This document shows positions 26,571 through 34,274 of a DNA stretch of 64,000 bases, in pieces. The notes under the pieces were generated by a model. That model was not told the DNA's origin and ran no database searches. It was given only the letters and a program-made list of their open reading frames with translations. The translations under genes were made by a program, and so were the position numbers. The DNA is from UBA2266 sp964406945 (lineage in GTDB: Bacteria > Planctomycetota > Phycisphaerae > Sedimentisphaerales > Anaerobacaceae): NCBI GenBank assembly GCA_964406945.1, contig CAYOTO010000012.1, positions 18,571 to 82,570 of the forward strand, given 5' to 3'. Numbering within the stretch: the stretch's first letter is position 1; each line of letters opens with the position of its first letter.

Positions 26571-27452
26571 TTATCCCCAGATTTCAAGTTCCAGTTCGAG
26601 ATCGATGTCGAACTCACCCTTCACGCGTTGCTTGATAGCGTCGATCAGCCGCAGAATATCTCTGCTCGTGCAATCTTCATTGGCCACTATGAAATTGCCG
26701 TGCTTCTCGCTTACCGATGCCCCGCCTATCTGCAGCCCCTTGAGCCCGGCCCTGTCTATGAGCGAGCCGGCCGAGCCGCCGGCCGGATTCTTGAAGACGC
26801 AGCCGCTGTTCTTAGTATTAAGCGGCTGAGTGTTCTTCTTGTAAATCCAGATCTCTTTGACCGTCTTCATGATCTGCTCGGGATCGGCCTCGGTCAGTTG
26901 CATTTCGGCGCTGAGAATAATTCGCGCGGTAATATTCGCACGTCGATAATCGAAAATCAGCTCGGGCTTGCTCTTCTCGAACACGCCGCCCTCGCTGTCC
27001 ATCAGCGTTACGGTCTCCACCGCCGAGCCGATATCGCCGAAGCTGCCGCCGGCGTTCATTCGCACGGCCCCGCCCACCGAGCCAGGAATGCCCGTTAAGC
27101 CTTCGATGCCGCTGAGGCCTTTCTTTACACACGTTCGCACCAGATCGCCCAACTCCGCGCCCGCCCAGGCCTTGATGCGCGAACCTTCGAAATGCGTCTG
27201 CATGAACTCCTCCGACTCCAGCTTTATAACGGCCCCGCGCACCCCTTCATCCGCAATAAGCAGATTCGAGCCCAGCCCGAGCACGTAAAGAGGAACCTCA
27301 TTCTCCGTACATCTCTTTACCGCCTCGCCCAGTTCCTCCACCGTTCGCGGCCTGACGAAATAGTCCGCCGGCCCTCCCAGCCCGTACCACGTATGATCGG
27401 CCAGCGGATAATCCGCGTCAACAATCGCTTCCAAGCCACTGAATATATTCAT
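26571..27452 (-). CDS. murB: UDP-N-acetylenolpyruvoylglucosamine reductase
   Basis: FAD enzyme that reduces UDP-GlcNAc-enolpyruvate to UDP-MurNAc. Start ATG 27452 has GGAAAG upstream; a TTG at 27458 adds two residues. Family features: HTWYGLGGPADYFVRP, LGLGSNLLIADEGVRGAV (FAD binding), GSVGGAVRMNAGGSFGDI, FDYRRANI, and the C-terminal NSGCVFKNPAGGSAGSLID with the catalytic Ser and downstream SEKHGNFIVN-like motif (SEKHGNFIVANEDCTS). Overlaps the end of murC by 35 bases. 293 residues. Confidence 0.95.
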   Translation of the reverse strand: MNIFSGLEAIVDADYPLADHTWYGLGGPADYFVRPRTVEELGEAVKRCTENEVPLYVLGLGSNLLIADEGVRGAVIKLESEEFMQTHFEGSRIKAWAGAELGDLVRTCVKKGLSGIEGLTGIPGSVGGAVRMNAGGSFGDIGSAVETVTLMDSEGGVFEKSKPELIFDYRRANITARIILSAEMQLTEADPEQIMKTVKEIWIYKKNTQPLNTKNSGCVFKNPAGGSAGSLIDRAGLKGLQIGGASVSEKHGNFIVANEDCTSRDILRLIDAIKQRVKGEFDIDLELELEIWG

Positions 27453-28890
27453 CTGCAACTTTCCAAATGTCGCCGGCGCCCATCGTTACCACCAGATCGC
27501 CGTCGGCTACATGTTCCTTAAGATGTTCACAAATTTCTTCGAATCCGTCGATGAACAACGCTTCGGACCCGCTTGCCCGTACTCTATCGACCAGAATCTG
27601 CGAATTGATCTCTCTCCGCGACGCTTCCGAATCACGGACAAAGTATATTTCGGGCACAATCGTAACGTCGGCCAGCTTAAAACTTTCCGCGAAATCATCA
27701 AGCAAAAACCGTGTTCTGCTGTATTGATGCGGCTGAAAAATACACCAGAGCCGCCGCGGTTCGTACTTCTGGCGAATCGCCGCAAGCGACGCCCGTATCT
27801 CGGTGGGATGATGAGCGTAGTCGTCGAGCACTACCGTATCGCCCCTGCGGCCCTTCAACATCAATCTGCGATCCACGCCGGTGAAACCGTCCAGGTTCTC
27901 GAGAATGGATTCCGGCTCCATTCCCGCAAGCGTGGCCATTGCGATTACCGCCAGTCCGTTCATAATATTGTGATCGCCCGGCAGCCCGATACGCGCCGGA
28001 CCCAGAAGCCTGCCGTCGTGAAGCACATCGAATTGCCAGTGCCCGTCGACAAGTTTCAGATTGTCCGCCCGGAAGTTGCAGTCATCGCCCAGACCAAAGG
28101 TCTCGCGTCGCACGTGCCGCGGAATCATCTCGAATACCCTGGCGACGTTCTCGTCGTCGCCGCAGCCGACAACGGCGCCGCTGGGCCGTACCCCCAGGGC
28201 AAATTCGGTAAATGCTTCGACGATCTCGTTCTCGTCGGCGTAATAATCCAGATGATCCTGCTCGATGTTCAGTATGCAGCCGATTCGGGGCCGAAGATTG
28301 AGAAAACTGCGATCATATTCACACGCCTCGGCCACGAAATAACCGCTTTTTCCAGCACCCGAAGAACCGCCCAACTGGCACAACTCGGCCCCGACGATAA
28401 AATTAACGTCGACGCCCGATTGCCGCATCAGGTGAGTCAGCCACCCGCTTGTCGTGCTCTTGCCGTGCGTGCCGCTGATCGCAATGCCCTCGTACCGGTC
28501 CATCAGTTCGCCCAGCATCTGGGCGTATTTGTAGACTTTGCAGCCCTGCTCCACAGCCCTTCGCAACTCCGGATTGTCGTCCGTAATCGCCGCCGAAACA
28601 ACCACGGCGTACGTCTGCGGGTCCACATTCTCCGGGCTGTGCCCTATGGTTATGCTTGCCCCGTGGCCCCGCAAAGCCTCCGTGACGTTGCTGTCGAGTT
28701 GATCGGACCCCGAAACGATGCATTCGTTGCTTATCAGAAGCCGCGCCAGTCCGCTCATCCCGACGCCGCCGGCCCCGATGAAGTGGTACCGTTTACCCGC
28801 CAGAGTTAACTGTTTGAGGCTCTCTACAACCTCGTAACGATGGGCCGCACGTACGCCCGCCCGATAGGCTTGAATATCCTGCTGTTCCAT
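27418..28890 (-). CDS. murC: UDP-N-acetylmuramate--L-alanine ligase
   Basis: Mur ligase that adds L-Ala to UDP-MurNAc. I start it at ATG 28890 (AAGG about seven bases upstream); an open frame to 29022 adds 44 non-family residues. The Rossmann part has FIGAGGVGMSGLARLL (residues ~37-52) and the ATP loop GTHGKSTTSGWL. Other motifs: EACEYDRSFLNLRP, NIEQDHLDYY and DDYAHHPTEIRASL. About 490 residues. Heads a murC-murB-ddl-ftsQ run, so the organism should build peptidoglycan. Confidence 0.95.
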   Translation of the reverse strand: MEQQDIQAYRAGVRAAHRYEVVESLKQLTLAGKRYHFIGAGGVGMSGLARLLISNECIVSGSDQLDSNVTEALRGHGASITIGHSPENVDPQTYAVVVSAAITDDNPELRRAVEQGCKVYKYAQMLGELMDRYEGIAISGTHGKSTTSGWLTHLMRQSGVDVNFIVGAELCQLGGSSGAGKSGYFVAEACEYDRSFLNLRPRIGCILNIEQDHLDYYADENEIVEAFTEFALGVRPSGAVVGCGDDENVARVFEMIPRHVRRETFGLGDDCNFRADNLKLVDGHWQFDVLHDGRLLGPARIGLPGDHNIMNGLAVIAMATLAGMEPESILENLDGFTGVDRRLMLKGRRGDTVVLDDYAHHPTEIRASLAAIRQKYEPRRLWCIFQPHQYSRTRFLLDDFAESFKLADVTIVPEIYFVRDSEASRREINSQILVDRVRASGSEALFIDGFEEICEHLKEHVADGDLVVTMGAGDIWKVADEYIQWLGSDC

Positions 28891-29047
28891 AGCATCCCTT
28901 CTGATCACCCATCCGTGAATAGTCGTATTGCAATCCAGCATGCAGGAGCGGATAAGCAGGGCAAAATGTTCTTTAACCGCAGACCCTGCGAGCCTGCGGT
29001 CCTTCGTTTCACTGCCCGCCATTACAATTCTCCGCCCCGTGACGATC

Positions 29048-29740
29048 TCATTCTTTCACATCGCCCCACACTTTCACATCGTCGAACTGCCCGGTATCGT
29101 CGAACGTCCCGAGGCCGATCCGCCCCCACTTGAACGTATCGTCGACCGCCGTCATAATCGGCTCCGGTTTCTCGTCGAAGAAAACCTCGATGGTCCCGGC
29201 CTCGACATCCCTTACCAGCCTGACTTTGTGCCACTCATCGTCCCATTTTGTTCCGTCGGTCCGCGTCTTGGCTATCGAGACCCTGGGCTTGCCGTCGACT
29301 ATGAATATGGAATTGGCATGGGCGTCCGCCTTGTTGGCGATGTGCACGTAATAGAAGTGGGACGGATGCTGATGCCCGAAGAACAGGCACATATCCCTGT
29401 GACCGTAATCGGCCTTCGTAGAATGCATCCACACTTCCAGCACGAAGCTTTTGGTAACAACGTTGCGGATCAGACTGTAGTTGAACGGCGAGCGAACCTC
29501 CGGTTTGTAGTCGCTGGCCTTGAACTGCGACATAACCTTGTCGCCGTCGACATCTTCGATGCGCCAGGCGTTCGGATCGGTCGGTTCCCAGCCGTCGAGC
29601 TTTCCGTCTTCGAAGCTGTCTTGGAAAACCAGCGGCATTCCTTCGGATGTGCTTACCTGCGACGTGCCCCCGCATCCTGACATGACCAGTACCGCCACAA
29701 ACAGCACCGCAGCCGTGGCGTATCCTCCTAATTTGCTCAT
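29048..29740 (-). CDS. Lipoprotein with concanavalin-like/DUF1080-like domain
   Basis: About 230 residues. ATG 29740 (GGAGG five bases upstream) is preferred over ATG 29752. The signal ends in a lipobox (VMSGC), so the protein should be lipid-anchored. The mature part starts LVFQDSFEDGKLDGWEP and continues with beta-strand segments (WRIEDVDGDKVMSQF, FVLEVWMHSTKADYG, WHKVRLVRDVEAGTIEVFFD, RIGLGTFDDTGQFDDVKVW), the layout of a lectin/glucanase-like (LamG or 3-keto-disaccharide hydrolase-like) fold. Likely binds or cleaves glycans. Separated from murC by 157 bases. Confidence 0.78.
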   Translation of the reverse strand: MSKLGGYATAAVLFVAVLVMSGCGGTSQVSTSEGMPLVFQDSFEDGKLDGWEPTDPNAWRIEDVDGDKVMSQFKASDYKPEVRSPFNYSLIRNVVTKSFVLEVWMHSTKADYGHRDMCLFFGHQHPSHFYYVHIANKADAHANSIFIVDGKPRVSIAKTRTDGTKWDDEWHKVRLVRDVEAGTIEVFFDEKPEPIMTAVDDTFKWGRIGLGTFDDTGQFDDVKVWGDVKE

Positions 29741-30320
29741 CGTAGCCTCCATTGCCTTATCTTAAATCCCTTTTTCGCTGATCGAGCGGTCCGATCCCGA
29801 TCCTTGCGCTCAATACGAATCTTCCGGATCGGGAATAGAACCAGAAAGTAAGTTTAACACGCCCGCCGCCGTCGTACAAGAAAAACCACACTCAACAACA
29901 CAAGAGAGTGTACGAAAATAATGTGGCGAAATTGTATGTAGACATCTGTCATGCTAAGCCCCCTCGCTGTGTCATGCTAAGCCCCCTCGCCGTGTCATGC
30001 TAAGCCCCCCTCGCCGTGTCATGCTAAGCCCCCCTCGCCGTGTCATGCTGAGCGCAGCGAAGCATCTGGGCAGCGAAAGAGATTACCGGCCGAAATTCGG
30101 TCGATACGCCACAAATTCTTAGTGAACCGCACAAGATAGAGTTGCCATCCTAACCGCGGGCCGAAGCCCGGGCGCCGCAGAGGTTTCGCGCGCCTTACAG
30201 GGCATTTACGGGAACAATAGTATAGCCCCGGCCCTGGTTTTATGATAGATTCAGACTATATTCCGCCAGCAATTTTTCGTGACCGCCGGCAGATTTTCAG
30301 CTTCACAGGAGGAAAATGGC
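29741..30320 (+). other. Intergenic region with repeats, no gene
   Basis: 580 bases between divergent genes. Contains a 9-bp inverted repeat TCCCGATCC / GGATCGGGA (29795-29803, 29826-29834), which could be an operator of the lipoprotein gene; the direct-repeat array at 29948-30075; and a small hairpin CGGGC-CGAA-GCCCG (30157-30170). A short open frame starting at 30242 runs into the sulfatase in another frame and has no support. No confident promoter for the sulfatase was found. Confidence 0.7.
29948..30075. repeat. Tandem 23-24 bp repeat, five units
   Basis: Four near-identical head-to-tail units beginning GTCATGCTAAGCCCCC (starts 29948, 29971, 29994, 30018; lengths 23, 23, 24, 24, differing in the length of the C run, five or six) followed by a fifth, degenerate unit at 30042 (GTCATGCTGAGCGCAGCGAAG, split here as GTCATGCTGAGCGCAGC then GAAGCATC). 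The last unit matches the common dispersed bacterial sequence of the type GTCATGCTGAGCG..GAAGCATCT. Spacer-free, so not CRISPR. Confidence 0.8.
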
Positions 30321-31775
30321 ATGAATACAAGCATGGACAGGCGCGGTTTTCTAAAAGCGGCTGGACTTACAGCGGCAGCAGCGGCCACACCTGCGGCTTG
30401 CTTTTCCGCCCGACGCAAAAGACCTAACGTGCTGTTTATCGGCGTCGACGACCTGCGCCCCCAACTGGGCTGCTACGGCCACAAGCAGATGATCAGCCCT
30501 AACATCGACAAACTCGGCGCCGGAGGAACGATTTTCATGCGGTCCTACTGCCAGGTACCGGTCTGCGGCGCCTCCCGGGCCAGCCTGCTCACCGGCGTAA
30601 GACCCATGCGCGACCGCTTCGTAGGCTATAGCACCTGGGCTCAGAAGGATTTGCCCGGCGCCCTCTCTATCGGCGAGCACTTCAAAAACAACGGCTACCA
30701 CGCAATCAGCAACGGAAAAATCTTCCACCACCGCACCGACCTTGCCCAAAGTTGGAGCGAGCCGGCCTGGAAACCAAAAGGCCCCTGGCGCAACTACCAG
30801 TTGCCCGAAAGCATCCAGGCGATGAAGGACAACGCCGAAGCAACCAACGGCAAAAGGACCGGCGGCCCCGCATACGAGTGCGCCGACGTGCCCGACAACG
30901 CCTATTTCGACGGACAGATCGCCGACAAGGGCATCTCCGACCTCAAACGGCTCGCGGCTGTGGACAAACCCTTCTTCCTCGCTCTGGGATTCCTCAAACC
31001 CCACCTGCCGTTTAACGCCCCGAAAAAGTACTGGGACATGTACAAACGCGAAGAAATTGACCTTGCGGACAACCCCTTCAGGCCCAAAGGAGCCCCCGAC
31101 GCAGCCCTTCACAACTGGGGCGAACTGAGAAACTACGCCGCAATCCCACCCAAAGGACCTCTCGACGACGAAATGGCCCGAACTCTGATTCACGGCTATT
31201 ACGCCTGCGTAAGCTATACCGACGCCCAGATCGGCCGCGTTTTGGAGCAACTGGACAAACTCGGCCTGGCCCAAAACACCGTCGTAATACTCTGGGGCGA
31301 CCACGGCTGGAACCTGGGCGAGCACGGCCTCTGGTGCAAACACTGCAACTTCGAAACCTCTCTGCATTCGCCCCTGATCGTTCGCGCCCCCGGTTACAAA
31401 GCGGGCCTGAAAAGCTACGCCCTGACCGAATACGTCGACATGTACCCCTCGCTGTGCGAGCTCTGCGGCCTCCAAAAACCGGCCCGCCTGCACGGAAAGA
31501 GCTTCGTTCCACTTATGAACAATCCGAACCAGAAATGGAAAAAAGCGGTATTTAGTAGGTATTTCGCCGGCGAATCGGTTAAAACCCACCGTTATCGCTA
31601 CACGGAATGGCGCAGCAAAACCGGCGATAGATACGCCAGAATGCTCTATGACCACCAAAAAGACCCGTTCGAGAACGTGAACATCGCCGAAAAACCCGAA
31701 AACGCCGGCCACTGTTTCAGATTCAGCAAGATGCTCGAGGAAAACCGCAAGGCATCAGAAGTCAAAAAATCCTGA
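30321..31775 (+). CDS. Tat-exported sulfatase (iduronate-2-sulfatase-like)
   Basis: Type I sulfatase that hydrolyses sulfate esters, probably of a polysaccharide. 484 residues. ATG 30321 has GGAGG eight bases upstream and gives a twin-arginine signal (MDRRGFLKAAGLTAAAAA). The catalytic Cys is C82 in VCGASRASLLTG, a C-x-A-S-R Cys-type motif that must become formylglycine. Metal-binding elements: VLFIGVDDLRPQLGCYG at the start and WGDHGWNLGEHGLWCKH later. The layout matches iduronate-2-sulfatase-like enzymes; the glycan is unknown. Directly upstream of a sulfatase maturase. Confidence 0.92.
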   Translation: MNTSMDRRGFLKAAGLTAAAAATPAACFSARRKRPNVLFIGVDDLRPQLGCYGHKQMISPNIDKLGAGGTIFMRSYCQVPVCGASRASLLTGVRPMRDRFVGYSTWAQKDLPGALSIGEHFKNNGYHAISNGKIFHHRTDLAQSWSEPAWKPKGPWRNYQLPESIQAMKDNAEATNGKRTGGPAYECADVPDNAYFDGQIADKGISDLKRLAAVDKPFFLALGFLKPHLPFNAPKKYWDMYKREEIDLADNPFRPKGAPDAALHNWGELRNYAAIPPKGPLDDEMARTLIHGYYACVSYTDAQIGRVLEQLDKLGLAQNTVVILWGDHGWNLGEHGLWCKHCNFETSLHSPLIVRAPGYKAGLKSYALTEYVDMYPSLCELCGLQKPARLHGKSFVPLMNNPNQKWKKAVFSRYFAGESVKTHRYRYTEWRSKTGDRYARMLYDHQKDPFENVNIAEKPENAGHCFRFSKMLEENRKASEVKKS

Positions 31776-31822
31776 AAAACCGCGTATCTCTCTATGACGC
31801 GGGTATCAGATAAGTCCTTACA

Positions 31823-32965
31823 ATGCAGCCATTTACACTCTTAATAAAACCGTCCGGCTCCGACTGCAACATCGACTGCCATTACTGTTTCTACAAGTGC
31901 AGATCGCCCGAAATCGGCCGGGGCCGCCAGAGAATGAGCGAAGAAGTCCTCGAAAGGCTCGTCAAAGATTACATGGCCCTGCGTTTCCCCATGTCCGGCT
32001 TCGCATGGCAGGGGGGCGAACCTACTCTGATGGGCCTGGACTTCTACAAAAGGCTCGTCGAATTACAGAAGAAATACGGCGAAGACGGGCAGGAAGTCGG
32101 CAATTCCATCCAGACCAACGGCCTGCTGCTGGTCAAAGATGAATGGTGCAGGTTCCTGGCCGACAACAACATGCTCGTCGGCCTGAGCATCGACGGCCCG
32201 GCCGAACTCCACGATTATTACCGCAAGGATTTCTCCGGCGCCGGCACGCACGAGCGCGTCGTCCGGGCACTCCGCAACATGCAGAAACACGGCGTTGAAT
32301 ACAACACGCTCACCCTCATAAACAACCTCACCGCCGAGCACCCCGAAGAAGTCTTCGATTTCCTCGTCGAACACGGCGTCCGCTATCTGCAGTTCATACC
32401 CTGCGTCGAGGTCGATCCCGCAACCGGCGAAATCGCGGACTTTTCCGTAAGCCCCGAGCAGCTCGGCGAATTCTGGTGCCGAATATTTGACAGGTGGTAC
32501 GAATACGGCCCGCGCAAAATCAGCATCCGCGACTTCGACTCAATCATCTCCTATCACGTAACCGGCAGACACACCATCTGCACCTTCGACAAGCAATGCA
32601 GCCAGTACATAGTTATCGAGCACACCGGCGACGCATTCACCTGCGATTTCTTCGTCGAGCCACGGTGGAAGCTGGGCAATATCTTCGAAACGCCGATCGA
32701 AAAACTGGCCGTAAGCAAACGCAAAAAACAATTCGCCCGTGCAAAGAAGAATCTATGCAACAAGTGCCTGGTATGCAGGCATCTGGCAATCTGTCGCGGC
32801 GGATGTATGAAAGACAGGGCCCCGTTCGACAAGGATGGCTACGGCCGCGAAAGCTACTTCTGCGAGGCCTACAAGCGATTCTTCGATTACGCCACCCCGA
32901 GATTTCTCGAACTCGCGGCCCAGGTCACCAGCGAACAGGCCTTCAGGCCCGAAAATCTTACCTGA
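31823..32965 (+). CDS. Radical SAM anaerobic sulfatase-maturing enzyme (anSME-like)
   Basis: Oxidises the sulfatase Cys/Ser to formylglycine without oxygen. 380 residues. The [4Fe-4S]/SAM site is C15-x3-C19-x2-C22 (CNIDCHYC); the SAM-binding GGEP is in WQGGEPTLMG. The C-terminal SPASM-like region has Cys clusters (CTFDKQC, CNKCLVCRHLAICRGGC, then FCEAY) that hold two more clusters. Gap of 47 bases after the sulfatase and 9 before the next gene. This supports an anoxic lifestyle for the organism. Target here is very probably the upstream sulfatase. Confidence 0.93.
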   Translation: MQPFTLLIKPSGSDCNIDCHYCFYKCRSPEIGRGRQRMSEEVLERLVKDYMALRFPMSGFAWQGGEPTLMGLDFYKRLVELQKKYGEDGQEVGNSIQTNGLLLVKDEWCRFLADNNMLVGLSIDGPAELHDYYRKDFSGAGTHERVVRALRNMQKHGVEYNTLTLINNLTAEHPEEVFDFLVEHGVRYLQFIPCVEVDPATGEIADFSVSPEQLGEFWCRIFDRWYEYGPRKISIRDFDSIISYHVTGRHTICTFDKQCSQYIVIEHTGDAFTCDFFVEPRWKLGNIFETPIEKLAVSKRKKQFARAKKNLCNKCLVCRHLAICRGGCMKDRAPFDKDGYGRESYFCEAYKRFFDYATPRFLELAAQVTSEQAFRPENLT

Positions 32966-32974
32966 GGAGGTACA

Positions 32975-33928
32975 ATGAGAAACCTGAACCGCAGACAAAT
33001 CCTCACCAAAACGGCAATCGCCGCCGCCGGCCTCGGCTCCCTCAAAACAGCCCCCGCTGCCGAAGAACACCAGCCGGGCAAGCAAAAACCGACTCCCCGC
33101 CCCAACCCCATAGCAGTCTCCACCTATTCCTTCTGGAGATTCAAGGACGGCATGAAAATGCCCATCGAGCAATGCATCGAACGGGCCGCGGCCATGGGCT
33201 TCGACGGCGTCGACATACTGCACATCCAGATGGAACAGACCTCCAACGAATACCTCCAGATGCTCAAACGCACCGCCCTGATCGAAGGAGTCGATCTCTG
33301 TGCAATGAGCACGCATCAGGGCTTCGTCACGCCGGATGCCGACAAGAGACGCCGAAACGTCGAACACACAATCGACTGCATCGAAATCGCCTACAAACTG
33401 GGCGTACCAATAATCCGCATCAATACCGGCCGGTGGGGCACCAGCGGCAGCTTCGACGAACTTATGGCCAATCGCGGCGTCGAACCGGTCCTGCCCGGCT
33501 ACACGGAAAAAAACGGCTTCGACTGGGTGACCGAAAGCATCGAAAAATGCCTGCCCACTGCCGAAAAATGCGGCGTTATACTCGGTCTGGAGAACCACTG
33601 GGGCCTCTCCCGCACGCCCGAAGGGCTCCTGCGAATCGTCAACGCCATCGACTCGCCCTGGCTGCAGGTCCTGCTGGATACCGGCAACTTCCTCGAAGAC
33701 CCGTACGACAAACTCGACCAATGCGCCCCGTACGCCGTATTCATGCAGGCCAAGACCTACTACGGCGGCGGACTCTGGTATACGCTCGATCTGGACTACC
33801 CCCGAATCGGCCGAATCATGAAAAAACACGGCTTTACGGGCTATGTTTCCCTCGAATTCGAGGGCGAGCAGGACTACAAAACAGCTCTGCCCAAAAGCCT
33901 CGCACTGCTTAGAGAGTCTTTTGGCTGA
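32975..33928 (+). CDS. Tat-exported TIM-barrel protein (sugar phosphate isomerase/epimerase-like)
   Basis: About 317 residues. A twin-arginine-type signal (NRRQILTKTAIAAAGLG) precedes an AP-endonuclease-2-type TIM barrel. Metal-site segments include THQGFVTP, LENHWG, LLDTGNF and SLEFEGEQ. Ribosome-binding site GAGGAGG precedes the ATG. Third gene of the sulfatase operon, so it may act on a desulfated sugar in the periplasm. The reaction is not readable from sequence; isomerase, epimerase and xylose-isomerase-like dehydratase remain possible. Confidence 0.82.
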   Translation: MRNLNRRQILTKTAIAAAGLGSLKTAPAAEEHQPGKQKPTPRPNPIAVSTYSFWRFKDGMKMPIEQCIERAAAMGFDGVDILHIQMEQTSNEYLQMLKRTALIEGVDLCAMSTHQGFVTPDADKRRRNVEHTIDCIEIAYKLGVPIIRINTGRWGTSGSFDELMANRGVEPVLPGYTEKNGFDWVTESIEKCLPTAEKCGVILGLENHWGLSRTPEGLLRIVNAIDSPWLQVLLDTGNFLEDPYDKLDQCAPYAVFMQAKTYYGGGLWYTLDLDYPRIGRIMKKHGFTGYVSLEFEGEQDYKTALPKSLALLRESFG

Positions 33929-34074
33929 CCGCCCCCGGCGTTATTCGCCCGAAAACGTCCGCCGCGAACGCGCCGAAAATGCCGAAAAGTCCGATATTGC
34001 CGAAAGAGCACCCGCGACGAACTGTCGTCAGGCAATTTTGCCCGCGGTAACGCCTCCGGCAGACCGGTTTTCTG

Positions 34075-34101
34075 TTGACAGAACGCCGATTTCTTGATAA
34101 T
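34075..34101 (+). promoter_or_regulatory. Promoter for HEAT-repeat gene
   Basis: TTGACA (34075-34080, perfect -35) and GATAAT (34096-34101) with 15-base spacing; TAATAT two bases later gives 17-base spacing with a poorer match. About 165 bases of leader would precede the ATG at 34275. Confidence 0.65.
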
Positions 34102-34107
34102 ATCGAG

Positions 34108-34274
34108 TATTCAGGGACGGATCAGACTTTCGGTCTATGGAGCCGGGCCCCGTGCAGGTTTTCAACGACCCAGGATACGCCGCATTTTGGAGGTAAGGGC
34201 AGCCGCAAGCGCCTACGAGCAACGGCGCCCGATGGGGTTTTGTAACTGATACAGCTTTATTTGGAGATTTCTCG
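34108..34274 (+). ncRNA. Structured leader RNA, family unknown
   Basis: The predicted ~165-base leader can form nested pairings: ATCAG/CTGAT near the two ends (34121-34125 with 34246-34250), CCCCGT/ATGGGG (34148-34153 with 34232-34237), CGCCG/CGGCG (34178-34182 with 34223-34227) and a small hairpin with GTAaGG/CCTAC (34193-34216). This is a rod with internal loops, as in a regulatory leader or a 6S-like RNA. I could not match it to a named riboswitch. Identity is inference. Confidence 0.35.

Larger units (their letters stand above)
33929..34274 (+). other. Intergenic region with promoter and structured leader
   Basis: 346 bases between the TIM-barrel and HEAT genes. The first part holds a 5-bp hairpin with a 4-base loop (GACGA/TCGTC, 34016-34029) followed by a modest T run, a weak terminator candidate. 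A promoter (34075-34101) and a structured leader follow. No gene is seen. Confidence 0.7.

Noticed and set aside
29948..30075. CRISPR array
   Set aside because: Units are directly adjacent with no unique spacers, and no cas gene is in the window.
30351..31712. Open frame of 453 residues antisense to the sulfatase
   Set aside because: The sulfatase frame has a Tat signal, catalytic Cys motif and metal residues; the antisense frame is Val/Phe/Gly-rich without motifs.
34108..34274. Known riboswitch (TPP, SAM, cobalamin, glycine)
   Set aside because: None of the conserved boxes of these classes was recognised by eye; left as an unclassified structured leader.
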